DNA from: Clavelina lepadiformis
Taxonomy: Eukaryota; Chordata; Ascidiacea; Aplousobranchia; Clavelinidae
Reading direction: 5' to 3'
DNA: 64,000 bases
Assembly: GCF_947623445.1 (NCBI RefSeq)
Contig: NC_135246.1
Location: 18,335,856 to 18,399,855, forward strand
This document shows, piece by piece, positions 25,280 through 39,377 of this stretch (position 1 is its first letter; every line of letters starts with the position of its first letter). The position numbers were made by a program, and so were the translations under genes. The notes beneath the pieces were generated by a model, which ran no database searches, was not told where the DNA came from, and saw only the letters and a program-made list of their open reading frames with translations.

Positions 25280-28200
25280 TCAAATATAAATAAACACATA
25301 ACCGTCAGCCTAAAGCGTTGTAAATGAAAAACAATTAAACGGAAATCTACGTAACATGACCAATGACATATATTGCTGCGTATACTGGGATTGTCTATCG
25401 ATAGAATGTATTTGCCAGCAGCTGAACTGTCAAGCAGACGAACATACAGGATTAGGCGGTAACCTTTGGAATGTAACTGCAATCGCACAGTAAACGTTAA
25501 ATGCTGTAGCAAGTAGGTCCTCACAAATCCATGTTACGGTACTGGCACGAAAATCTCGCATATCGTATATTTCTGTGACTGCAAAATTTCTTTAAATGAA
25601 TTTCCTTAACTGATGTTCGGATCGCCAAAAAACTTCAGTCAAGAAAATAATAAACCAGAACATACATTACCAAAAATTGCCAAAATGTCTTTTTTAAATT
25701 TGTAAAACGAATTCTAACAATCTAGATTCACTGTTTCTATTTCCATTGATGTGATTTTCCTCACTCGAATTCTCAGCGCGTCGCTTCTAAACTGCACCAA
25801 CCAACTAGAAAAACTTCATCTCTGTTTCAACCACCGAAAATGTTCTGCATCGCTATACAGTCAACTCGGCAAAAAACTGCTAACACAGTTAACAGACTAA
25901 CGCGAATCCACGTGAAACAACAAGACCGTTAAACCACACACCAACGGTAGCGGTATATTATATAAGAAGTCATGGTAGGATGAATGTGAATGCAACTCTT
26001 AAGTGCGATTCGTTAAACGTCGCACGAGTCTTATGTAGGTCAACTGTTTCCTGGTAACAAGACGTTTCCGACTTTCTGTCGATACGACATCTTACACCCG
26101 CTAAGCCAGGCTACCAACGATGCAGCTGGAATAGGTTTTCTATATCGTATTGTCATTTCCTGCGATGGCGTAGCAACCATGTACTTGAATAACGACTTTG
26201 TAGCCTTGGGGGCACAGCTGAATGAGCTGATAGCTAGACTATGGGTGGAGTTGTGTGTCTGATTTGAAAACTTTGCGTTTTAAGCATTATAACTCACATC
26301 ATGGCGAAGAAAATAAACTAAAACTATACGTCTATCTGCCATTTACACCGGATCAAATCTTCCGCATTCTTATGTCATAAACAGTGTCATACAATCACGG
26401 TTACTCGAATATCTTTCTGCCAGTAGTAACAGAGCACCAACCAAAGTGGTATCATGCTTCTTACGTTATTGACTCAGCAAAAGCCAAATGATCACCCGAA
26501 CGCAAGAAAGTTATAGCGTGGGCAAAGAATAGGAAAAAATGAGCGAACAGTGGAATCCGAAATCTTTATGGACATTAAACAAACCGCGCTTCGTACAAAA
26601 AACAACACTTTAACTGCCACAACGCGGACTGTTGCTGCGACCAAGACAGAATAAACTAATGGGAATAGGATGGGTCCCCTGTCAGAAAACGAGCTTTTGT
26701 TAGAAGTGGCTCAGTCAGCAGATAATTAATTATTGCAAGAACAAAGCTTTATTGCAAGACGCTTTTTCGTCATCTACATTCGGCACCGCATTGCCGCATG
26801 GAACGTATTAAACGATCAAAGGTGCTAAAACATGAAATCTTTGCTAATCGCTATCTCAACGTGCTGCGTTCGGTCTCTTCTGCTATCTTCCTCATACGAA
26901 TCCCGTTAAATGCAGAATAACTAAACTTACTTTCTACGGGACCAAGAAATGAAACAACGTCGGTATCAGGCTGTCTTCAAGCCACCTGCTGTACGCAAAG
27001 ATTGCCGATTTTTTCCTACTTCACTATCGTCAACGATTCAACAGTTTTTTTTTTCTAAAAAGAAATACCGCAGTTTCAATTACGCTTCCGTCTTCTGGGA
27101 ACCTCATAAAAGAAAGAGGAAAGGGAATGGCGCTAAAAGTATTAAGCGAACGTGTTAATGAGTCATCGTCGGTCTTTGATAGATACGTCACGTTTTGGTG
27201 TGATCGGCATAGAACAGGTCTGATTTCCCGCTGAATTAAAATAATACAACGGGAATTTAAGCAAATCGTCTCCTCTTTTTACTTTTTCACCGTCACCGAG
27301 TTTTAATGGACCCGGTATCGCTTTCAGTTCAAACAACAAAAGAAAACATTCTCACTGTTCAAACTCTCCCTTTAAAACTGGTGTCCGTTTACAGACCAAA
27401 TGAACACTCATCTGAAACCACCCAATGCTTGAGAACTGGGCTCATTTCTAAGAGATGTTTCTTTAACTGCCACACAGGATTGCCAGCAACCTTTAATGCT
27501 CTTAGCTTATTTTCGGTAAGGTAATACGATAGTTGATTAGTGCTTAGTTCATTGTTTTTTAAAAGCTGCGGCAACAAACATAGCAACCTACTGCATGCAG
27601 CTGAACTGCAGAGCAAAGTCTGGCAACTGATCTATGGGGCTGTGAGTTTTGAGATTAGCCATTTGCATAGTAAAGACACGTTTTCCTTTAATGACAAAAG
27701 ACGGTTGTTGCCTAACTATAAAGGATGTTTTGGTAAGACAGCCGGTTATTGTTATGGCCGGTTATGGTTATTTAAAAAAATATCAGGCTTTTAAACTCTT
27801 GTATGATAGAACGTGATATCACACCACGCACGTTATAAAAAACAGCTCCGAACTACAAGAGCTTAGTAATAACTTGATTGCAACTGGTTGTTTCCTATAG
27901 TCACGTTCATGATTGGTGACCACATGAACGTTTTACAGGGTAACTAAGCACGGACTAATTTTCACATGAAATATATAATCAGTTACAGTAATTATGGATT
28001 CAGCACCCAGTCCCTTGCCAGTGGTATTTTGCATTAATTTATGAGAATCCTTTTTTAGGTTTACACAAAAATACACCATCTGATACAACATGTTTTGATG
28101 CAGGCACAGGTATTCGTGGCATTACAAAAATTCCCTTTTGTTATATTCAGAAACAGAACCGAACTTGAAACTTGTAAATTAAGAGTGACTTCAAACAAAA

Positions 28201-30198
28201 AATCTCTAGATGTGAACAAACAGCTCTTAGGATAGGTACGAAGGTGGCAACGTGCTAGACTTAACCAAATATATAAAATCCCAGGTCTCAAAGTTTGCCA
28301 CACAACCTTATGTTGCTGCTGTTCACAGCACGTTACCTTAAGGCAACAACAAGTCTGTAGTTGACTTTCACTTTATTGGGGTTACACTAAAGAAAAACTA
28401 TTTTAGGTTACTAAAACTACACTATACAACCTGAACCGTAACAGCCAGTTGTTAAAGAAAGGCGGTTTGATATTGAAGTGAATATATTCATTATATATAT
28501 GTAAGAAGTTAAAATTAAAATCTTACGCCTATTAATACAAGACCAAAAAACGTCAGTGAAAACTCCACTCAAAAATATGACAAAATGCTCTTTGCCTACA
28601 ATGAAGTTTTAACCTGCTCTTTTTACATAGAGCAATTTGTCTTTCCGGAGAGGCAATTGCCAGCTCTGTTAAATTACTGTGGTTAAATAAATTTCAATAT
28701 TTCATGTATATAAATACCTAGCTGTTAAGTTTGTAAAGTGCAGGCAAAATATCTCATTGCTTCATATGCCAGAAGTAGAATATATTTTGTGCGCACTGCA
28801 CCTTTAGCTATCTGGTATATATGTACATATATACAGGTATATACTAGCACTCACATAACACAGGTCAACAAAATTTCACTTTTTTTTAAACAAAAATGCA
28901 AGTATATTATTTGAGATGTATTTTTTGCTCTGATTCCGAATCTGCCTTTAGTTTTTCTTTAGCTCATCACATTTTCAAGATATCGTCGAATCCGTGTTTT
29001 CAGAAAAAAGCATTAAACACTATACACCGCTATGATACATGGCACTTAAAAATGTTTAGCATATGACTTTCTTTTGTACACATGACTGGGGTCATCACGA
29101 TATAACGTCCAGCAAAAGTCCCCCATCATTCCCTCATTCCAAAAACCTTCAGTTTATGAAGTTCAACCAAACAGTTTATTTCAAATTTTCTGCTGCTTTG
29201 CTATAAGCACTATCTACATGTGGAATTAACTGCTTAATAAATCACTTATTTCGCAAAAGGTTGGCAAAAGATTCTCCCTATAATAGCATCACAACTAAAA
29301 ATTTAAAATGCAAACATCTTAAAAAACCTGATGTGCTAGAAACAAAATAAGGGCATTTTCGGAATCAGCGTCAAAAACCCCTCAAGAACCACCTAATCGC
29401 ATCTCCATTTAAAATTGGCTGTTGACCAGTGAACAATTGTAGGTATTTTGGGATTCAATGTAAAAACACAAGCCAAGTGACAATGTGGTTTAGGACACAT
29501 AAAGTTGCACTAAAACTAAGACATCAAGCACATAAACATAGTGAACTCAAACATATTACACACCATAAACTTCAATTTTATTATGTTATAATTCAAATAG
29601 GCCTATAATGCCTCATTAAATTCAATTTAAGCAATACCATAAATATAATAATAAAGTATTTACCAAATGTCGTTTCTTTATGGTCCAATTCTTCCAAAGT
29701 AAAACCAAAAGCTGATTGAAGAAACCCATTATAAAAGCGGCATCAATTCAAGTGAACATGCTCAATGAATATTAGCATTGGCTAATGCAGCAGTAATGCA
29801 GTAGTGGGACCCAATTGTTGTTGTAGTGTACACAATTCAAATGTAAATTTCCAGCATTTCAACAATAACGAAAAGCAAGTTCGATTATTTCAGGTCTTAA
29901 ACGAGCATAAACTTTCCAATTACAGAATTAAGCCACAAAGGTCTGGAGTCTGGAAAAAAATGATGCAGTACAGACATATTTCTTTTCTGTCTGTATGACA
30001 TGAATATACAGCTGGTCCGGTGCTAACTAGCCTAACTGCATATTGCTCAAGCTAAGCTGTGTCGTCTTTGTTAATCTTCGTAATTTACATTGCCAGCAAC
30101 ATGCCATGAACTTGCGTAAGCGAAATGAATTTTGCTAACGTGCCGCAAAGTTTGCACAAATGCCTTTAAAACAAAAGCTTTCACAAAGCGTAATACAT

Positions 30199-30319
30199 GG
30201 TGACGTCATAATCTCGAAACCTAAACTGCGATCAACAACATCGGTAAGCCAGCTGTTGGGAAAAGCGTTATATATGGTGACGTCATGATCTCGAAACCTA
30301 AACTACAATCAACAACATC
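30199..30319. repeat. Two-copy 44-bp direct repeat, each with a perfect CRE (TGACGTCA)
   Basis: Copies at 30199-30242 and 30276-30319 (77-bp period) differ at three positions. Both begin GGTGACGTCAT and end ATCAACAACATC. TGACGTCA is the palindromic CREB/ATF site. It may be an enhancer between the two divergent genes, or just a local tandem duplication. Confidence 0.75.
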
Positions 30320-31956
30320 ACGGAATATCGTACTTATTTTGTATGCAGGAATTATTTCACTTGATGTAAAATATGTTTTCTTGAACTGATCGAGGAAACG
30401 AGCATGCTTAATGAAAACATGTTTGCTACAAACCCAATGAACACATCGGTTGCTATAGCATAGCATCTTCAAAATCCATAGTTCAAATAAACTTTTTGAT
30501 ACAATGGAATTATCTATTATTCCCGTCACGCTTCATTTACATTAAAAACCCAGGGAGAAAGATTTCAGCGTTGTCGTATTACCGTTTTGTATACTGTATG
30601 AACATTTTTGGCTAATTGTCAACAAATATTTTACTTTTAAGTAGCTAAAAACTTTGGGTATTACACGAGAATTTTCATCAGATAATTTTTTAGACTTTGA
30701 ATAGTCTGCGTTTGTTTAGTGATTTGTTTTTCATAATGCGGAATTCAACCGCATTTTTAATGACTGGAAAGATTTCTATATGTGTTACGGTACATCAAAG
30801 GCCAAAACAAGCATTGAGATATTTTCTGGTTGAGATGGTCGCTTGATCGGGATTTGCTAATTTGTGCTGCATCATTGCAAGGTTCTATAGGTTTGGTGAT
30901 AAGTGCGTTTTAGCTTGTTAATTTGCAAGACCATCCTGATTAGCCTACGCATATAGTTTGTTAATACGGCTGCAAGACACGGCAGAAACTCTGGAAAGAC
31001 CAGCCAAAAGATCCAGGTCTGATTTTATAACGTTCTGTTTTGTTTGGTCTATATTCCTCTCTTCGTTGTTTTGCTTTACTACATTTACATATTTTATTTT
31101 TTGACCTTGTCTTGTCAATTTTTCTACTGTAATATGCTGGTAAGTTTGTGTGCTTGTGTTTTACGGTTTTATTTTATGGCCTAATATTTCGTCATGGGCT
31201 TTGGCAATTGGGTAGTTAAGAAGTTTTTTTCCTTGCGAGTCTGTCTGCTTAATTGCTGTCACACTTTGTACGCGGTTGATGATTTTATCAGTTTTATTTG
31301 CTTAAAAATTTTTTAAAACCCAAATAAAGTACACAAAAATTGTAGTCTAGTGCAGAGTATGCCTTTGAATACTTGATCCCATCCACTCAAATTATGGCGT
31401 CATCTGGTTAAATGCACTTCTGCTCTGGACTAAAAAAATTGTTTCCCACATTGTCACAATGACATCAATTTTGATCAATAATCTAAAATTTTATGTTTCC
31501 GGCTAAAGTATAACGTATAACGACAAGCAGTTATAACGCTACAAACACAGGCTAGTCTAGTTAGCTAATGTCAGACAGATTGTCAACTCTTAAATCCATT
31601 TTTTGTTCAATAATGCAAATTCTGTCAATAATAATCAACGAAAATTTGTTCTTTTATCACTCAAAATTGCCTTAATTCTTCCTCTTTCAACTCTTGAAAG
31701 TTTTACGGTTTTATTTGCACTACGTACTTCTCAAAATATTTTTTATTATTTTGACCTCATCAGGGTTTTAGCAAAGCAGACCTACTGTATCTCCTTGTAG
31801 CTGAGACAGTCACTGCAATTTGCGGAAGATCTAACCTTTTTTAATGATTTATTTTTCTCTTGTAATAGCTTATGGTACGGTTTTTATTGGCATGTAAAAA
31901 CAAAGGTGTTTAAAAGTACCCCAAACCGGATGCCTAGCTGAAGGGGTAACTAAACT

Positions 31957-32229
31957 TACCGTATTTTACGGACCATAAGGCGCAATTTAAATCCTTTTTT
32001 TTCCTCATAAATTGATCGTGCGCCTTATAAGCCGGTGCGCCTAATGTATGGATCAAGTAGTGCTTTATTGCCTAATGCTTCAGTGTTTTATTGTTTAATG
32101 AGCTTTATACGGTAACCCATACTCCTTAAAATACGTTGCGTTCTATAGCCCGGTGCGCCTTATGTATGAACAAAAAACTAATCAAAGCAATTTATTGACA
32201 GTGCGCCTTATGGTCCGTAAAATGCGGTA
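31957..32229. mobile_element. Tc1/mariner-like MITE (273 bp including TA duplications)
   Basis: 28-bp terminal inverted repeats including the TA differ at one base. The left end reads TACCGTATTTTACGGACC and both ends continue into ATAAGGCGCA. Inside, the words GTGCGCCTTAT and GCCGGTGCGCC recur, giving further dyads. It has TA at both edges and no coding capacity. This TIR type is widespread in animal genomes. Confidence 0.88.
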
Positions 32230-32767
32230 ATAAGAAAATTACCTTTGTCAAGATTACTGATTTGATGCGATCATGCAGTAATGCAGTTGCAAAGATCTAA
32301 ACAGCCATCAATTTGATCTTTTTATTTTCTGGTAGACATAGGCTAATAACGTTTTCATTTTAAGCATTCCGTTAATATCTTATTCTTAGTTTTAAAATGA
32401 AAGCAGAATATTTGATAGTACTTTAACGTTACCTTTTATTAATACATTCTCGACACAATTTTATTCTAGTATGGTAGTCCATATCCTTGTGAAAAGGACA
32501 TCACAATTAGGTCAGTGATCTGTATATAGTAGATGCGGTTTTTGCACTCCCGTACTAAGCCCCATATTTTTAAGCGATTTAATGACAATAAAAATGTCAC
32601 CGCACCATGAAATTGAGCCAGTCTTGTTCTTTAAGTCATTGGAAGTGGAACTGTTTCATAGCATAGTGTGACTGGCAGTATTATATATATCATGTCTTTA
32701 AAATTTTAGGTTTGGCTGAAAGTAGGTTTTGACTGATAATTGTTATTCTGGTTTTTATTCCAGGCTG

Positions 32768-35700
32768 ATGTCTGGTGAATCATTAGAAAATGATCCTCCA
32801 ACCTTGGACCGATCGAAAAATGGAATTTCTTTGCGCGGTGTGCAGTCACCTATTGGTACGAAACCAGGAGGCGCCAAGAAGTTGACCATTAAAAACTTCA
32901 GAGGTTAGCACATACCCGCTCTGATCCATAGCAAATTTTTTAGGCTCAACTATTGTATATGTTATATACATCTTACTCTGTGCATATGAGAATTAGTTCA
33001 TTTTAGCTTGGTTTAATTCCATCTTTCTGTTTTATTTCTTGCCGTGACGATTACTTATTTCTGGTCAAATGATACATCTCTGATTCGCTGCAGTATTGCT
33101 ATGTTAAATAAACCTTGCTTTTAAACGTTGGCTGCTTTATGAGAATAATATTACTAATTCATGTTGTAAAAAGCTTTGATAAAAATGCTGATAATTAAGG
33201 ATTTATTGAAAAATATATAATTTTGGTTTTCATCAATTTTCAGCCAAACCAACCTTACCTGAAAATTATGAAAAGGAAACTTGGAGAAAGCTTCAAGAGG
33301 CAGTGTCAGCCATACACAGGTGAAGTTTAATTCACTTCTTACTGCACTGCTTAAATGTGCAAGTTGTTGTCTTACTGCAAGCCAAATATTACTTGCAATT
33401 GCTCTGTTTCTTTTAAACAGTTTCTGAGAGTCTTATTATTTGACACATGTCGTAATGAATATGCCCCAAATGTAATGTAGTAAAATCATAATTATCTTGT
33501 AAGTGATTTAATCCATGTACCAGTTCGTTGCTGAGCCATTCTGTCGTGCCTGAAACTCAGTTCATGTGGGTTACATTTATCATGGCATCCCACGCCATAA
33601 TCGGTGCGCATTGCTTTTCTTGGGCTATAATGGGTCATTCTAGTTTTGCGGTTGTAATAAAAGCTTCGCTGTTTCTGACGCCTAATGTCATTAATAAATC
33701 ATTACTCTGTAACTACCTAACTTGAGACGACACATTTGTGCAGGTCATCATTTATTCGCTACAGTTTAGAGGAATTGTATAAAGCAGTGGAGAATCTTTG
33801 TTCTCATAAAATTGCAAAAAATCTATATTCTCAGGTGAGTAAACTTGAAAAACATTGATTTTATTGTCGTTGCTTGCCGCTATCATCATCATTTGCCATT
33901 ATTTTGTCGAGTAACTTGCCCTGTGCTCAAATCACGGAGAACTTCGTTTACTTTTATCGTGTTTTTATAACTTGATTTTATTGAATTAGCTGAAAGAAGT
34001 GTGTGAGAGCCACATAAAGCAGCAAGTTCATATCTTTGACGACGACGTGGACGGAGAAGCGTTCTTGAGGAGATTGGATCAACTTTGGCAGGATCATTGC
34101 CAACAGACGGTCAGTCCTGTCATAACCTTGTATTAACTTGTAGTCAGTGTCTTAACAGATGCTTATGACATGGTTCACAACTTCACGTACAAATTTTTTA
34201 TCAAAATTTGGATGCAAGCTTGAGTTGCTTTTCCTTGCTTGTCTTCGCAGATAATGATCCGATGCATTTTCCTTGTGCTTGACCGGACTTACGTTTTACA
34301 AAATTCTATGCTGCCTTCATTGTGGTGAGTTTAAGTTATTTTCCTCTAGCATAGGTGGGCAGTATAGCTGTACTACAGTACCAAATTACTGTACTTTTTT
34401 AGCACCGATACCGGTACTGTCGGTACTATTTTTCAAAAGTACCAAATTACTTTTTTCAAGAAATTTCAATTCATCTCGGCACGTTTCATACGATAATTTC
34501 AAAATTTTAACAAGTATCATATGTTTTCAAAAATACATCTTAATTAATCCTTATGACTAATTTTAGCGTCTGTTGGTATTTTTTAATCTAGAAATGTCAA
34601 CTAAAGTTGCAAGCGATGGACGTTACATATGTTTTAACTTGGAGTAACCTTTACAAGGGACATAATTGCTGCAAATATTGCATTTGCAGCATCATCTTTT
34701 ACACAAAAAGTACCGAGTACCGACAAAGTACCGAACTACTTTTTTAAAAATAGTACCGGAACCGTCGGTACATTTTTTGCCAAATACTGTTACCGTTACT
34801 GACGGTACTTTCAAAGTACCAACTGGCCACCAGTATGTACAAAAAGTATAATATATATGGTCAATAAAATTGTTCCTGGTACTGTCGATGCAAAGGGTTT
34901 AATCTTAATGGCAATGCTAATAATTACTTACCAAAGTTGGAATTTATTAAATTTATTTGTTTGATGGTAAACTAGGTTTTTGCGTTGTATCATTCAATAT
35001 AGCTTTTACGTTCTTTTATATGGAGTTAAATCGTGTGTAGGGACCTTGGGTTGGACTTATTTCGAGAAAATGTTTTGAATCTTGAACATGTCCGAGATCG
35101 TAGCTTGGGAGGATTGCTTCAACTTATAAAGCGTGAGAGACACGGAGACACAATTAATCGAACCCTGCTCCGGAATCTCTTGTCCATGTTCAGCGATTTA
35201 CAGGTAACATACATACAACTTGTCATATTTTTATTCGTTTTCATAGTTGTTGTAATTCCTTGCTTATAAGATTGAGCTTTTATTTGTTTGTAACGGTGTT
35301 GGTCTGCAAGGGACTTGTATAGAATGGTTGGCATAGTTTTTGTGATTTGTGTGTCCCTTCATCAACAAATGAAATGGCAGATTTACCATTCGCTATTCGA
35401 GAAAAGATTCCTGATAGAAACCGAGCAAATGTATGCTGAGGAGGGGAGGGCAAAGAAGAATGAGCTCGAGGTCCACGACTATCTTCTACACACTGAGAGG
35501 AGGATAGCAGAAGAGCGGGATCTCTGTCTCTCATGCATGGACAGCTCCACCTTGTAAGGATCTGAAATACTTTGAATTTTTGTCGTCTTATTCATGACAT
35601 TTTTGTCGTGATTGTTTGAGTCATGTCATTTGGTTTTCCTTCTTTATTATATCTACCCTATGGCTGACTATGACTGCTGTTGAAGTAAATGGACTGGATT

Positions 35701-38700
35701 TGCTGCCATGGGTGGGAAATTTACTAAATGTTCATCAATATTTCACAGACCCCTTCTTATAACTCGAGTCGAAGAACAACTTATTGCTGAACACACGGAG
35801 TCGCTACTGAGCAAGGGTTTTAGTTACCTTGTCGTTGAAAACCGAACTGATGATCTGAAGAGGTTTTACAAATTGCTCTCTGCCGTAAAAGATGGGACAA
35901 AATCATTATGTGCACATTTCAACAAACATGTCAAAGTACTTGGACTAGATTTAGACTAGATACTCGTATTTAAAAATTACCAATTCTGATTCTCAGATCC
36001 ATAGTTTTATGCCTAAGTTAAAACAAAGTTTCAGTGGAAAGTATGATAGTATTGAATTTTATCAAAAGCACAAGTTTAAGTAGTTAATGAAGAATCATGT
36101 TTGGATACGCATCACGCTTCCTACTTCGCGTTCTACCCTACTCTGTGAGGTCGATAGTTAAAGTTGACTCACTGCCATTGTATTATGTCCATGTCATATG
36201 AAATATTCACGCAGAATGTTGCTTCGTCCATTGTCCTTGACACGGCGGCTGACAACTCGATGGTGCAGGATTTATTGGATCTTAAAGAAAAACTCGACCA
36301 CATTGTTGAGATTTGCTTTGAAAAAGATCCTAAATTTGTTGAAAGCTTGCGAGAAGCTTTTGAAAGTTCGGTGAACAGGAGACAGAACAAACCAGCAGAA
36401 TTAATAGGTGAGATTGCTGCCACTTTTGGTATCGTTTTGTATGTTGTGTGTTTGGTTGTGCCGATATAACATTCAGTAAACCTGACAACGTAATTTTAAG
36501 CATAATAACTGAAAAGTTACTTTTAACCATAAAGATTGAATTGTCAGCAATGAAATTGGGTACAATTGCTTCGATTTTCAAGTAGAATAAGCTTATTAAC
36601 AAGCTTAGTCTTGTAATGTTTAATTCAGCTCCAAGTCTGTTTACCATGTAATGGACATCCATAATAATTGTTCTCTACAGCGAAATATGTTGACCAAAAA
36701 ATGAAGTCGGGCAACAAGGAAGCCACTGAATCGGAACTCGATCGCACGCTTGATCGAATCATGCTGCTCTTCCGATTTATACACGGTTTGCTTGATTTCT
36801 ATCCTGTGCATTTTGGTATTGTGTTTATAATCCACAGATATGACTCTCACCGAAATCCCCCTGCATATGGCAAACTAATCTTTTATTATGACACGGAGCG
36901 TGACTTTAGTCGCAAACCTCATTATAACCTGTAGTTGATGTTTTAATGTTTAATAATATATATACACAAGCAATATGTTTTGTATGAATGTAGGAAAGGA
37001 CATTTTTGAGGCTTTTTACAAGAAAGATTTAGCAAAACGACTTCTGGTTGGAAAAAGTGCATCAGTAGACGCAGAGAAGTCGATGCTGTCCAAGCTGAAG
37101 CAGGAGTGCGGCGGAATGTTCACAAGCAAATTGGAAGGCATGTTTAAGGACATGTCTCACTCCAAGGAACTATTGTCTCAGTACAGGCAGGTTAGATCAA
37201 ATCATGCATAATCTCTAGCATAGCGAATTGTGTTAAGTTCTAGGATTTTACTCACTTAAGTATGCGCACGCACTTAACGTAGTTGCACACGGTGATTAAT
37301 GCTGCAATTAGACAGCGCACGATTTAGTTTATGAACCTTTCAAAGGAACCACTTTCAGTAATAACAGCAAAGCTCACCTTGAGAAAGCATAATCCATATA
37401 TAAGCCTAAAGCAGTCTTTGTCCCTGCAATTCAGCACCAAGCCAATAAGCCTGACATGGAAAGCTGTGGTGTTGAGATGACGGTCAATATTCTAACTATG
37501 GGATACTGGCCGACATACACGCCGCTGGAAGTTCGACTCCCAACCTACATGGTAAGCAACTACTACATTAGACTGTTGTAATAGAAGGATTAATATAGTT
37601 TGGTTTATGTCCAGCTATAATAAACGATGAGCTTCACTGCTGTAAGCTTAGTTGATGTTCTCGTAAACAGCTGCATGATGTTATCTTTCACTTTTCTCCA
37701 AATAACTTTGAGCACGATCTTGTATTTATTGCTCATTAATAAAATGTCTTGTTGATGAGCGGTTCTTTGTTTTTAACTACAGGTACAACTACAAGAAAGT
37801 TTTCGAAAATTTTACCTGAGCAAACACTCAGGCAGGAAGCTGACGTTTCAATCAACTCTCGGCCACTGTGTGTTAAAAAGCAAATTCAAAAATGTAATTG
37901 TCAAGATGCATTGTTTTGTGAATTAGTAAATCATGAATAGTCACTAAGTTAATTATTATTGTGTTGTTCATTTTTACATTTCACCAATTTTTGTTTCTGT
38001 TCTTATTTCCTTGTTCATAATTGAGAAACTTTTGCATCATCATCACCAGGGCAACAAGGAGCTGCAGGTCTCTTTATTCCAGACCCTTGTGCTCCTCCTC
38101 TTCAACGAGGGAGACTCATTTTCCTTCCCTGAGATCAGTGATGCGACCGCGATCAGTGAAGCAGAGTTGAAGCGGACACTCCAGTCTCTCGCTTGCGGAA
38201 AAGCTCGCGTTCTCACTAAAGTAAGTCCCACATCACTCTGTCCAATGCATGGGCAATGGACTAATTCTTTGATATAGTTATAATTTGCCTGATTTGAAGT
38301 TGTACATTTTGTTCTTGGTATTTTCTCTGCTGTTGTTCCTCTGTTAACTGCTTGACTGTATCCAGGGTGGCTGTGTCAGCTTGTTTTTTGTTACCACCCT
38401 CTTGAGTTTCTTTACTTTAAGGTTCCAAAAGGTAAAGATGTTGCAGTAACTGATCGCTTCGAGTTTAATGCTTCGTTCAAACACAAACTTATCCGAATCA
38501 AAATCAACCAAATCCAGTTAAAAGAAACGGTAACCTTACTATCATTTCAAAGTTCTATTGTCAAATCACTTTTGTATCAAACAACTAAAAGATGTTTATT
38601 GTTTATGGCAGATACATGTTGATATTTTATGTTTAATTGTTTATATTATTGTAATTTAAAATAACAATCTCGTCGTTCTATCTTCAGGTCGAGGAAAACG

Positions 38701-39377
38701 TCGACACGACCGAAAGAGTGTTCCAGGATCGTCAATATCAGATCGATGCTGCCATCGTGCGGATAATGAAAATGAGGAAAACGTTGTCTCATCAACTCCT
38801 CATGTCCGAACTATACGAGCAACTCAAATTTCCACTCAAAGTAAGTCAAATTAAATTTCAACTTTCAGTAATCCCCGTTACAGTATAGTCATGCACAGTA
38901 GCAATAACAAAAGTTTGAAGATGAACCAACACTGATAACAAACGAGTTTTAATCATTTTGATCTCAGTGATACCGAGTTATAAGTTATAACTTTATTATA
39001 GCGTTGAACTAGATCTCTAGATGTTGGTTCCTGGTGTTTATTCTTTACACAGTAGTGGTTGGTTGGTTCGTAGTTAGACTGTTACTGTGTATGTGGGTCG
39101 TAAGTAAATCTTTTAATGATCCGACAAACCGACATTGGCGTTTGTGTGACTGTGTACAATTATACATTAACTTATTGTCAGCGTAATTAAAGTAAAGTTT
39201 TTAAAAAATTGATCGCATTCATTGTTCAAACTCACAGCACTATTTTTCAAGCGTGTAATTGAGTTCTTTTTCTTACAACAGCCGACCGACATAAAGAAAC
39301 GCATCGAGAGTCTCATTGACAGAGATTACATGGAGAGAGATACAGACAATACGACGCAGTACCATTACGTAGCCTAA
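32768..39377 (+). CDS. CUL4: Cullin-4, scaffold of the CRL4 ubiquitin ligase
   Basis: Seventeen coding exons: 32768-32903, 33244-33319, 33744-33834, 33990-34109, 34251-34324, 35041-35203, 35381-35553, 35749-35935, 36215-36407, 36681-36785, 36994-37190, 37435-37551, 37783-37893, 38050-38220, 38422-38529, 38688-38840, 39282-39377. All phases agree and the sum is 2271 nt, 756 aa plus stop, close to human CUL4A. In CRL4 the N-terminal cullin repeats bind the DDB1 adaptor and the C-terminal half binds the RING protein Rbx1, directing ubiquitination of replication, repair and chromatin proteins. Near-invariant blocks include [42 protein letters not shown] and [20 protein letters not shown]. The NEDD8 acceptor lysine lies in [11 protein letters not shown]. 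The protein ends QYHYVA, as cullin-4 does. The exon 8 donor (AAA|GTACTT) is weaker than the others. Confidence 0.97.
34352..34838. repeat. Inverted-repeat element with GTACCG/CGGTAC words in a CUL4 intron
   Basis: It lies in the intron between 34325 and 35040. The ends carry GGTGGGCAGT and ACTGGCCACC, imperfect inverted repeats. The sub-terminal parts hold many copies of GTACC, CGGTACTGTCGGTAC and complements. It is probably a non-autonomous hAT-like element. No clean target duplication was seen, so the borders are approximate. Confidence 0.55.

Larger units (their letters stand above)
25280..32767. other. Intergenic region between divergent ABCA and CUL4 genes
   Basis: The two genes point away from each other, so their promoters and 5' untranslated exons must lie here. 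The CUL4 coding exon begins after an acceptor (CAG at 32761-32763), so at least one 5' non-coding exon is upstream. I see no protein gene: open frames are short, unsupported and on both strands. Recognisable contents are a tandem repeat (30199-30319) and a mariner-like MITE (31957-32229). Confidence 0.5.
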
